Assembly (NCBI GenBank): GCA_002686675.1
Contig: NYYF01000003.1
Span: 1-5,601, forward strand
DNA from: Fidelibacterota bacterium
GTDB taxonomy: Bacteria; Marinisomatota; Marinisomatia; Marinisomatales; UBA8229
Length of the DNA: 5,601 nucleotides
Reading direction: 5' to 3'
A model generated the notes under the pieces. It had not been told where the DNA came from and ran no database searches. It was given only the letters and a program-made list of their open reading frames with translations. The translations under genes and the position numbers were made by a program. Shown here piece by piece: positions 1-5,530 of the stretch (within the stretch, counting starts at the first letter, position 1; every line of letters begins with the position of its first letter).

Positions 1-94
1 GGTCCGGAAATGCCCCAAAAAATGCAGCCAGCCATGGAAATCCCCGATGCCCAAATAAACCTAAGCCCCAAAACGTATGGCTAAATGTATCCAT
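1..94 (-). CDS. N-terminus of DUF457/YbcI-like membrane metal-dependent hydrolase (partial)
   Basis: Reading the minus strand from an ATG at 94 gives 31 codons without a stop, running off the left edge. The peptide begins MDTFSHTFWGLGLFGHRG and continues with a hydrophobic stretch ending FFGAFPD. This start resembles the N-terminus of the DUF457/YbcI-like family of putative inner-membrane metal-dependent hydrolases, which I recall as typically starting MDTxxHxxWG and having an FGAxPD motif near residue 30. Asp2, His6 and Asp31 are the conserved polar positions visible; they are candidate metal or structural residues by family analogy. The molecular role of the family is poorly defined. A purine run (AGAGAAAAA) lies just upstream of the ATG as a weak ribosome site. 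It lies 52 nt after the alpha/beta hydrolase in the same direction, so it is probably the last visible gene of that run. The assignment rests on a short fragment. Confidence 0.6.
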   Translation of the reverse strand, partial: MDTFSHTFWGLGLFGHRGFPWLAAFFGAFPD

Positions 95-109
95 TTTTTC
101 TCTGAAATT

Positions 110-147
110 ATAACAGGTTTATATATCTAGAAATTTAAACCTGTTAT
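110..147 (-). terminator. Perfect 12-bp inverted repeat at the hydrolase stop codon
   Basis: ATAACAGGTTTA (110-121) and its exact reverse complement TAAACCTGTTAT (136-147) flank a 14-nt AT-rich spacer. On the minus strand the hairpin starts at the last base of the alpha/beta hydrolase TGA and ends 15 nt before the ATG of the next gene. There is no T-run after the stem, so it is not a textbook intrinsic terminator. It could be a 3'-end stabilising hairpin, a U-tract-less terminator, or a protein operator controlling the downstream gene. The minus strand also carries a TATAAT overlapping the promoter-proximal arm, without a convincing -35 element. Confidence 0.5.
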
Positions 148-1085
148 CAGTTTTCAGGATGGAGAGAATATGTCTCTATATGATTTACAATCGCTTTGGA
201 TACATCATGAAACGCTTCCTGGATTAACCAGTGACCTGCTTCAAGTTCCATCAATTCATAAGGACCACGCATATATTTGTCTGTTCCTTCTACGCCCTTT
301 CTTCCAATAGCAGCGTCATTCTTTCCCCAGAGCAATAAAGTAGGCACATATACATCACCCAACTGCGATGAGACTTCCTGGGTAATTTTCCCCACATTCG
401 CCCTGTACCAGTTTAAAGCTGATTTCAACACCCGCTTTTTGGAAAATATTTCCAGATAAATATCTATTTGTTTTTCTGAACTCTCTGACCACAAATCAAT
501 TAAATTTGAATAATTATTGAATGAGAAATACCACTCCGGCAGGTAAGGCAATTTAAAGAATCCTATATATCGGCTCTTCTTTTTTTGCTCCTCATCTGTT
601 TTATAGGCTTTCCCGAATGCTTTCAAATGAGGAACAGACAACGCACTCCAGCTTAAGAGCCGGTCCGGATTTAAGCCCGCCAAAGCCCAACCTACGCTGG
701 AACCCCAATCATGGCCTACCAAATGAAATTGCTCAAAACCATAATAATCTCCAATAGCTAAAATATCTTCACAAAGTTTTTTCAGCTCATATTCAGATAC
801 TTCCCGGGGAAGAGACCCTGGATTATATCCCCTCTGGTTAGGTGCAACTACTTTATACCCTTTTTTAGCCAGGATTGGAATAAGTTCATTCCACATATGG
901 GATGTCTCCGGAAATCCGTGGAGGAGAATAACTCCTTCCTTAGTATTGTTCAACCCACTGGTTCTGCAATTGAACACAAGATCATTAACCTCTATCCTTT
1001 GGAGGGTTATGGGGTTTTCCTCCTCTGTTCTATCTTTTGGCATCGTTAAACCTACCAGGAATATGAGAAATATTAATAATTTCAT
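147..1085 (-). CDS. Alpha/beta hydrolase, epoxide-hydrolase-like, probably exported or membrane-anchored
   Basis: A 312-aa alpha/beta-hydrolase-fold protein. The full catalytic set is visible: the HGFP oxyanion motif (56-59), the nucleophile elbow GHDWG with Asp126, the acid Asp257 in GKNDAAIG, and the base His285 in AGHW. An Asp nucleophile together with HGFP and the cap motif NWYR (225-228, Tyr227) is the pattern of epoxide hydrolases; in soluble epoxide hydrolase the Tyr of this motif polarises the epoxide oxygen. Related haloalkane and haloacetate dehalogenases share the fold, so the substrate is open, but NWYR favours an epoxide. Residues 1-14 are strongly hydrophobic after MK, suggesting a signal peptide or anchor, with no lipobox Cys. 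An internal start at Met15 would give a cytosolic protein and cannot be excluded. GGAA lies 5 nt before the chosen ATG. It starts 36 nt after the metallo-hydrolase stop, same strand, so co-transcription is likely. Confidence 0.9.
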   Translation of the reverse strand: MKLLIFLIFLVGLTMPKDRTEEENPITLQRIEVNDLVFNCRTSGLNNTKEGVILLHGFPETSHMWNELIPILAKKGYKVVAPNQRGYNPGSLPREVSEYELKKLCEDILAIGDYYGFEQFHLVGHDWGSSVGWALAGLNPDRLLSWSALSVPHLKAFGKAYKTDEEQKKKSRYIGFFKLPYLPEWYFSFNNYSNLIDLWSESSEKQIDIYLEIFSKKRVLKSALNWYRANVGKITQEVSSQLGDVYVPTLLLWGKNDAAIGRKGVEGTDKYMRGPYELMELEAGHWLIQEAFHDVSKAIVNHIETYSLHPEN

Positions 1086-1121
1086 TCCCGTTCCATTAAT
1101 TGATTCAAAAGATCAGCCAAG

Positions 1122-2030
1122 CTACAGCTTGAACTTCTCATCCCTCAGGGGAATTTTAAACCCCTTAAGTATTATATTTTTTCTTTCAATGGATTCGTTG
1201 TTTAAAGCCGGGTTTGTATGGTTGAGATGGATAAAATGTACTTTTGATTTTTCCTTTTCAGATAAATTGCCAAAACGTTCCATACTTTCTATAATAAAAG
1301 GATGTGGAATTTCCTCCATTGAGCGATTTGGTATCTCACCATCTCCGAAAAAAGTACCATCAATAAGTATATAATCATTTTCAAGAATTACTTCATTTAT
1401 ATCTTTTTTCCAACGCTCCCATTTATCAATATCAGGAATGTATACCAGGGAGAATGATGGGCCCACCACTCTGTATCCCACTGTTTCGGAATACTCATCC
1501 CTGTGAGGCACCTTAAACGGTATTACAGTAAGGCGATCATTAAGTGCCTGTGGAGATTCATTTTCCATGAGTTTCAACTTGATTTGATCTAATGAAACCA
1601 GCTGGTCCCAGGGTCCATTTGATTCTAGGAAGATCCTCATTTGGGGCATTGCATAAACAGGTATGGATTTTGCCCCCATTACCTCCCGGCCCAAATGCAT
1701 AAGTCCGGTATAGTGCCCTATGTGAGCATGAGTGAGTAAAATTCCCTTCAGGGTATACTTCCCGTTTTGCGTCAGGACATGATACTGTTTTGGAAAATCA
1801 GGAGTAGCATCAATCATCCACACTTCATTCGTTTGAGGATCAACAATTCCTAAACACGAAACACTGAATTGTTTTTCAGGATCGTCCCATCTCTCTGCGC
1901 AGCAGGCTTTGGTGCATCCGGTGTGTGGAGCACCCCCATCCTGCGCAATCCCCAGTACAATGACGTATGGAGTATCTTCAGCGGAAAATACAGGATTAGA
2001 AAACATAATAATTAAACTGAGAAGCCACAC
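1122..2030 (-). CDS. MBL-fold metallo-hydrolase, PqqB-like, with signal peptide
   Basis: A 302-aa metallo-beta-lactamase-superfamily protein. An N-terminal hydrophobic stretch ends in VFSA (14-17) before a charged ED, a plausible signal-peptidase I site, so the mature enzyme probably acts in the periplasm. The LGIAQDGGAPHTGC segment (26-39) and the nearby Cys pair (43-44) resemble the PqqB-like branch. The metal motif is HAHIGH (His101, His103, His106): the usual Asp of HxHxDH is Gly105. Other likely ligands are His176 (VPHRDE), Asp200 (IPDID), Asp224 (LIDGTF) and His268/His271 (HLNH). No other PQQ genes are in view, so a PQQ role is not implied; a hydrolase on an unknown ester, lactone or phosphoester is as likely. 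The start is GTG at 2030, 9 nt after the GNAT stop and in the same frame, with no visible Shine-Dalgarno; the first in-frame ATG is codon 9, inside the signal peptide. Translation may be coupled to the preceding gene. Confidence 0.85.
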   Translation of the reverse strand: MWLLSLIIMFSNPVFSAEDTPYVIVLGIAQDGGAPHTGCTKACCAERWDDPEKQFSVSCLGIVDPQTNEVWMIDATPDFPKQYHVLTQNGKYTLKGILLTHAHIGHYTGLMHLGREVMGAKSIPVYAMPQMRIFLESNGPWDQLVSLDQIKLKLMENESPQALNDRLTVIPFKVPHRDEYSETVGYRVVGPSFSLVYIPDIDKWERWKKDINEVILENDYILIDGTFFGDGEIPNRSMEEIPHPFIIESMERFGNLSEKEKSKVHFIHLNHTNPALNNESIERKNIILKGFKIPLRDEKFKL

Positions 2031-2039
2031 AGCGAAAAT

Positions 2040-2255
2040 TCAAGCTGAATGTTTTTGCATGCAGAATTGAGGCAGTGTAACTGATTCAAATCTATCCCCA
2101 TTAACTGTATAACTCAGGTTAGCATAAAATGGAATCACATACTCCCGTAAAAATGATAACTCCAGGGGTGCCCAAAGGACTTCTTCACGAATCACTAATG
2201 CTTTTTTATAAGCCTTTGAACCAAAAGCAATTTCTTTGATGCTGAGGGTATTCAT
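2040..2255 (-). pseudogene. Internally deleted GNAT N-acetyltransferase (71-aa remnant)
   Basis: The open frame encodes 71 aa, about half the roughly 145-150 aa of a normal single-domain GNAT protein. Residues 1-35 look like a GNAT N-terminus (strand one, then an ALVIREEVLWAPL helix as in ElaA/YjcF-like acetyltransferases). Residues 37-68 look like a GNAT C-terminus: REYVIPFYANLSY corresponds to the usual AR..AIPFYEKLGY, and VTLPQF to the usual VGIPHxKM end. The middle, which carries the acetyl-CoA pyrophosphate-binding loop (R/QxxGxG/A), is absent. The two halves join in frame around codons 35-37 (about 2146-2153). It should therefore lack acetyltransferase activity, although a short protein could still be made. 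It has an ATG start with no clear Shine-Dalgarno and is the first gene of the minus-strand run; its TGA is 9 nt from the MBL gene. An assembly or collapse error is the alternative explanation. Confidence 0.7.
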
Positions 2256-2384
2256 CTATTGAGTAATTAGTTTCTAAGTAAACCTTTTAATATAAAAACG
2301 GTAGAATTATAAAAAGAAGATATATAACTTACGTGCTTATTTTGTTTAATTTTATCACCTTGTCGATGTTCAAATTATTGACAA
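2256..2384. other. Divergent intergenic region between GNAT remnant and PAS-prenyltransferase
   Basis: This 129-nt AT-rich gap must hold the promoters of both the minus-strand run and the plus-strand PAS-prenyltransferase gene. A TATAAT-like element is visible on the minus strand near 2305-2310, but no matching -35 was found, and no Bacteroidota-type TAnnTTTG element was seen in either direction. Promoters are therefore expected from the layout but not pinpointed. Confidence 0.5.
2360..2384. promoter_or_regulatory. Imperfect dyad abutting the PAS-prenyltransferase start
   Basis: TTGTC (2360-2364) and GACAA (2380-2384) form an inverted repeat. In the 25-bp element, 8 of the 12 half-site positions are symmetric. 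The right arm touches the ATG at 2385. It sits in the divergent gap, where a repressor could block transcription or where the element could lie over the ribosome site. A 5-bp outer match can arise by chance in AT-rich DNA, so this is only a candidate operator. Confidence 0.25.
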
Positions 2385-3710
2385 ATGATGGAATTAGAAA
2401 GAGTAAATAAACATGAGGAGCAAACTAAAAGTATGGGTAAACAAATGAATAGCGTTATTACATGTGACCTTGACGGCAAACTAGAAACGTACAATGAAGG
2501 TGCCGAAAAACTTTTTGGATATACACAGGAAGAAATAATTGGTAAAGGCCGGGTGAGTGATTTTAGTCCAGGCCAGGTGGTATTGGGCCATGTGGTTAAC
2601 TGGCTTGATGAAGCTGTGAAAAAAGGAGCCTGGGAAGGAGAAACCGTTTTTCTGCACAAAGATGGTCATGAAATGCCTTGTCATATTAAAATCACACCCA
2701 CAAAAGGAAAAAATGGCGAGCATATAGGTTATTGCGGCGTGACAACGCTTTTGGATACTAAGACACCAGATCAGGTTCGACCTAAAATAAGCCTGATGAC
2801 TAAAATTTTTACCTGGCTCGTTATTATGCGCCTACCTTTTCTCACTGCTACCATTGTGCCTATTCTAGTGGGCGCTGCTGTGGCAAACTTTATGGGCTAT
2901 GATGTCGGCTGGGGCTGGCTTGGATTAACGATTCTAGGCGGATCGCTCCTGCATATAGGAACCAACACTGCCAATGATTATTTTGACCACACCAGTGGTA
3001 CGGATAAAGCGAATTATAATTATATGGTGCCATTCTCCGGGGGAAGCCGCAGCATCCAGATGGGCCTCATTTCAGCAAAGGGAATGCTCACTGTAGCCCT
3101 GGTGTCATTTGCTCTCAGTGCTATAGTTGGCATACCTTTAATTCTAAAAGCGGGTCTGCCAGTATTGTGGCTGGGGCTGATTGGGTTTGTTTCCGGATTC
3201 TTTTATACGGCACCACCCTTCAGGTTTTCTTCATGGAAAGGCATGGGAGAATTACTCATCGGCCTCAATTTCGGGCCCCTCATGGTTGCAGGAAGTGCTC
3301 TTGTCCAGACCGGCAAATTGCTGCCGGAGGCATTCCTGGCAGGAATTCCCATTGGTTTTCTGGTAGCAGCTATTGTTTACATCAATGAGTTTCCGGACCA
3401 TGATGGAGATAAGGCCACAGGAAAAAATACCTTGATCGTTGTATTTGGCCCGGAAAAAGCCAGAATCGGCTACGTACTGCTAATCGCAAGTGCCTTTGTG
3501 AGTATCGTGATAATGGTTTTGAATGGAACCTTCCCGATGCTGAGCCTGATTGCTCTGGCGGCATGCTATTTTGGGGTAAAAGCTGTTAAAACGCTGTATC
3601 AATACTACGATAATCGTCTTCTAAAACCTGCAAATGCCGGTACAATAAATATGCACTTTGTCGCAGGGATCCTCTTCTGCATCGGAATCTGGCTGGGAAC
3701 TCCTGTTTAG
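2385..3710 (+). CDS. PAS domain fused to MenA/UbiA-type prenyltransferase
   Basis: A single 441-aa frame. Residues about 20-120 form a PAS domain: a start like NSVITCDLDGKLETYN, then AEKLFGYTQEEIIGK, a conserved EGETVFLHKDGHEMP strand pair, and a closing GYCGVTTLLD. A short linker (121-138) leads to a complete UbiA-superfamily membrane domain (about 139-441) with eight or nine hydrophobic segments. The first Asp-rich motif is NDYFDHTSGTD (197-207; Asp198, Asp201, Asp207) and the second is NEFPDHDGDKATGK (334-347; Asp338, Asp342). These bind Mg-diphosphate of the polyprenyl donor. YTAPPFRF (274-281) and SGGSRSIQ (218-225) fit the MenA (DHNA polyprenyltransferase) branch, so the likely role is prenylation of dihydroxynaphthoate in menaquinone synthesis at the inner membrane; another aromatic acceptor is possible. 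MenA proteins are usually about 300 aa, so the PAS part is extra. A TGA two codons upstream of ATG 2385 limits the N-terminus. No ribosome site precedes 2385; Met17 at 2433 has one 12 nt upstream. Confidence 0.9.
   Translation: MMELERVNKHEEQTKSMGKQMNSVITCDLDGKLETYNEGAEKLFGYTQEEIIGKGRVSDFSPGQVVLGHVVNWLDEAVKKGAWEGETVFLHKDGHEMPCHIKITPTKGKNGEHIGYCGVTTLLDTKTPDQVRPKISLMTKIFTWLVIMRLPFLTATIVPILVGAAVANFMGYDVGWGWLGLTILGGSLLHIGTNTANDYFDHTSGTDKANYNYMVPFSGGSRSIQMGLISAKGMLTVALVSFALSAIVGIPLILKAGLPVLWLGLIGFVSGFFYTAPPFRFSSWKGMGELLIGLNFGPLMVAGSALVQTGKLLPEAFLAGIPIGFLVAAIVYINEFPDHDGDKATGKNTLIVVFGPEKARIGYVLLIASAFVSIVIMVLNGTFPMLSLIALAACYFGVKAVKTLYQYYDNRLLKPANAGTINMHFVAGILFCIGIWLGTPV
2415..2420 (+). promoter_or_regulatory. 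Internal Shine-Dalgarno-like GAGGAG favouring an alternative start at 2433
   Basis: GAGGAG lies 12 nt before the in-frame ATG at 2433 (Met17 of the long form). No such element precedes the ATG at 2385. Starting at Met17 would remove 16 polar residues but keep the whole PAS core, so the fusion stands with either start. The spacing is longer than ideal, and the codons read normally as protein (HEE), so the match may be accidental. Confidence 0.3.
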
Positions 3711-3747
3711 TTCCTGATTCGCAAGATCCCGTTCTGCGCAATTCAAT

Positions 3748-3776
3748 AGAAAGGTCCTTTTACTAGGGATTTTTCT
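3748..3776 (+). terminator. Possible terminator hairpin after the PAS-prenyltransferase gene
   Basis: AGAAAGGTCC (3748-3757) can pair with GGATTTTTCT (3767-3776) as a 10-bp stem with two G-U pairs and a 9-nt loop, 37 nt after the TAG at 3708-3710. Five consecutive T lie in the descending arm rather than after it, so this is a weak intrinsic-terminator candidate. The position, directly behind the gene and before a long gap, supports it. Confidence 0.35.
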
Positions 3777-4161
3777 AATATAACTACATTGCATATTTGA
3801 ATATGACAAATCGTATTTGAAATGCCATGATACAGAAAAAAATCTCTTCCCAGTTTATTGTATTACTTATCAAGTATCACTTTCATAGTTTCGAATGAAG
3901 GGGAAAATAGAGTAAATTCAGCGACAGTATGCGTAGAAAAAAAAACTATTATTATCAATTAAATGTGCCTTTCATTCTATAACCATTACTGATATCATTA
4001 ACAAGAAAGTCCAAATAGAACGAGCCTTCTCAACATGCAACAGCAACACTATACACAGAATAAAAAAGATAATGCCAAAATAGATTTCATTTTATTTCAA
4101 ATCCCGACAATATTAAAGTTGATGTTTGTTTGTAATGTACGGGCACTCAAATTACAAGAAT

Positions 4162-4172
4162 AGAAGAGGAAG
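4162..4172 (+). promoter_or_regulatory. gltA: Ribosome binding site of citrate synthase
   Basis: The purine-rich AGAAGAGGAAG ends 6 nt before the ATG at 4179 and contains GAGGAAG, a good anti-Shine-Dalgarno match. It fixes the start, which also agrees with the N-terminal alignment to mitochondrial citrate synthases. Confidence 0.75.
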
Positions 4173-4178
4173 ATAACG

Positions 4179-5477
4179 ATGAAGTTACAGGATAAGCTGA
4201 AAGAAATGATTCCAATCTGGAGGGAAGAAAAAAAGGAAGTTCTCTCTACTTACGGAAAAAAGAAGATTGGTGATGTAACTGTCGCTCAGGCTTTCGGTGG
4301 AATGCGTGGTATTAAGGGTATGATCTGTGACACTTCCGTTGTTGAACCGAATAAAGGGTTGATTATTCGTGGTCATCCGCTTTTAACAATCAAGGAATTA
4401 TTGCCTGAAGAAGTGTTTTATTTGTTACTCACTGGCGAAAAACCTGATAAAGCAGCCACAGCCGCCCTTCAGAAAGACTTGGCAGACCGAAGTGAAGTCC
4501 CCGATTACGTATGGGATGTTCTGAGGGCGATGCCTGAAGATTCACATCCAATGTGCATGTTGGATACCGGGATACTTGTCATGGAAAGGGAATCTGAATA
4601 CCGGAGAAGATATACTGAAGGTATGCGGAAAACTGAGTACTGGGAACCTATGCTTGAAGATGCACTGAGATTGCTTGGTGTATTGCCGGGTATTGCAGCT
4701 GGAATGTACCGAATTCGGTATAAAAAAGGCGATGCCATCCCGAGCGATAAGGATTTGGACTGGGGAGCTAATTACGCAAAAATGCTTGGAATCAACGATC
4801 CGACAGGTAACTTTGCCAGACTTATCAGGCTCTACCTCATGTTCCATTGTGATCATGAGGGTGGTAATGTAAGTGCAAACACCTGTCATACTGTTGGATC
4901 AGCGCTTTCGGATGCGTTCTATTCAGTGTCTGCAGGACTGAATGGATTATCGGGACCGCTTCATGGCTTAGCGAACCAGGAATGCCTGGGATGGGTGCTG
5001 GAAGTCATGGACAAATTTGGAGGAACTCCATCCGAAGAACAGATAGAAGAAATGGCGTTCGAGACTCTCCGGGCTGGGAAAGTAATTCCCGGATATGGCC
5101 ATGCTGTATTGCGGGTAACCGATCCTCGTTTTACCGGTTTCATTGAGTTCGGAAAACAGTATCTGGCGGATGATCCCGTATTCATGACTGTAGACCGTGT
5201 GTTCAACGTAGTGCCGAAAGTACTTGAGGCTTTTTCAAAAGAACGGGTTGATGCAGGCAAAACTCCGATTGCAAACTTCTGGCCCAATGTTGATGCCGGC
5301 TCAGGGGCATTGCTTTATCATTACGGTCTTACGGAATTCCAATACTATACCGTACTGTTCGCCGTATCTCGAACCATGGGAATGTTATCGCAATTAATCC
5401 TAAACAGAGCCCTAGGGACACCGCTTACACGGCCAAAGTCAGTGAGTGCAAAATGGGTTAAAGAAAATATTCAATGA
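4179..5477 (+). CDS. gltA: Citrate (Si)-synthase, eukaryotic/mitochondrial type
   Basis: A 432-aa cytosolic enzyme condensing acetyl-CoA with oxaloacetate to citrate, the entry step of the TCA cycle. It follows the mitochondrial enzyme end to end: GGMRGIKGMICDTSVVEP (40-57), HCDHEGGNVSA (223-233), GPLHGLANQE (259-268), VIPGYGHAVLR (302-312), WPNVDAGSG (368-376) and SRTMG...RPKS (397-421). The catalytic triad is His262, His308 and Asp372, equivalent to pig His274, His320 and Asp375. Oxaloacetate and citrate ligands His226, Arg317, Arg398 and Arg418 are also present. The distance from His308 to Asp372 is about nine residues longer than in pig, from an insertion in SKERVDAGKTPIAN (353-366). DAGSG replaces the animal DAHSG. 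This is not the NADH-inhibited E. coli-type subfamily, so the symbol gltA is given for function only. The gene stands alone after a 468-nt gap, with its own ribosome site, and a hairpin follows 23 nt after the stop. Confidence 0.97.
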   Translation: MKLQDKLKEMIPIWREEKKEVLSTYGKKKIGDVTVAQAFGGMRGIKGMICDTSVVEPNKGLIIRGHPLLTIKELLPEEVFYLLLTGEKPDKAATAALQKDLADRSEVPDYVWDVLRAMPEDSHPMCMLDTGILVMERESEYRRRYTEGMRKTEYWEPMLEDALRLLGVLPGIAAGMYRIRYKKGDAIPSDKDLDWGANYAKMLGINDPTGNFARLIRLYLMFHCDHEGGNVSANTCHTVGSALSDAFYSVSAGLNGLSGPLHGLANQECLGWVLEVMDKFGGTPSEEQIEEMAFETLRAGKVIPGYGHAVLRVTDPRFTGFIEFGKQYLADDPVFMTVDRVFNVVPKVLEAFSKERVDAGKTPIANFWPNVDAGSGALLYHYGLTEFQYYTVLFAVSRTMGMLSQLILNRALGTPLTRPKSVSAKWVKENIQ

Positions 5478-5500
5478 CAGTAGACCAATGCAGGTCAACT

Positions 5501-5530
5501 TGCATTATCTGAATTCACTCAGATAATGCA
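5501..5530 (+). terminator. Perfect 12-bp hairpin after citrate synthase
   Basis: TGCATTATCTGA (5501-5512) and TCAGATAATGCA (5519-5530) are exact reverse complements with a 6-nt loop, 23 nt after the stop codon. The sequence after the stem is CTAAAAACTAATG, not a T-run; the first T-run (TTTTTT) begins about 23 nt later. It probably forms the 3' end of the citrate synthase mRNA or attenuates transcription into the next gene, although a protein-binding palindrome is also possible. Confidence 0.6.

Larger units (their letters stand above)
3711..4178. other. 468-nt AT-rich intergenic region with no convincing gene
   Basis: It lies between two plus-strand genes. The right part must hold the citrate synthase promoter, but no clear -35/-10 pair or TAnnTTTG element was found. 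The left part has one imperfect hairpin (3748-3776). A run of nine or more A lies near 3936-3945. Only very short frames occur, such as 23 codons from 3827, without a ribosome site or a recognisable protein pattern. Two near-copies of TATTTGAA occur at about 3794-3801 and 3814-3821. A long leader or a small RNA is possible, but nothing positive supports it. Confidence 0.6.

Noticed and set aside
1083..1097. Four-codon mini-frame (ATG GAA CGG GAA TGA) overlapping the alpha/beta hydrolase start as a leader peptide
   Set aside because: It is too short to distinguish from chance and has no ribosome site or attenuator structure nearby.
1118..1131. CAAGCT/AGCTTG palindrome at the MBL stop codon
   Set aside because: The loop is only 2 nt, too tight for a stable hairpin, and 6-bp arms are weak evidence for an operator.
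946..1374. A 142-codon plus-strand open frame across the alpha/beta hydrolase and MBL genes
   Set aside because: It overlaps two well-supported minus-strand genes and their gap, and its composition looks like antisense of coding sequence.
1122..2030. Calling the MBL protein PqqB and inferring PQQ synthesis
   Set aside because: No pqqA, pqqC, pqqD or pqqE is visible, and a secreted protein does not fit cytosolic PQQ assembly; only family resemblance is claimed.
2385..3710. The PAS-prenyltransferase as two genes joined by a frameshift or a missed stop
   Set aside because: The frame is uninterrupted, no internal ribosome site and ATG stand out at the linker, and both domains are complete.
3827..3898. 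A 23-codon frame in the gap before citrate synthase
   Set aside because: There is no ribosome site and no family resemblance, and frames this short are expected by chance in AT-rich DNA.
4542..4889. A 115-codon minus-strand open frame inside citrate synthase
   Set aside because: It lies wholly opposite a strongly conserved gene, and its translation shows no recognisable domain; it is a shadow frame.
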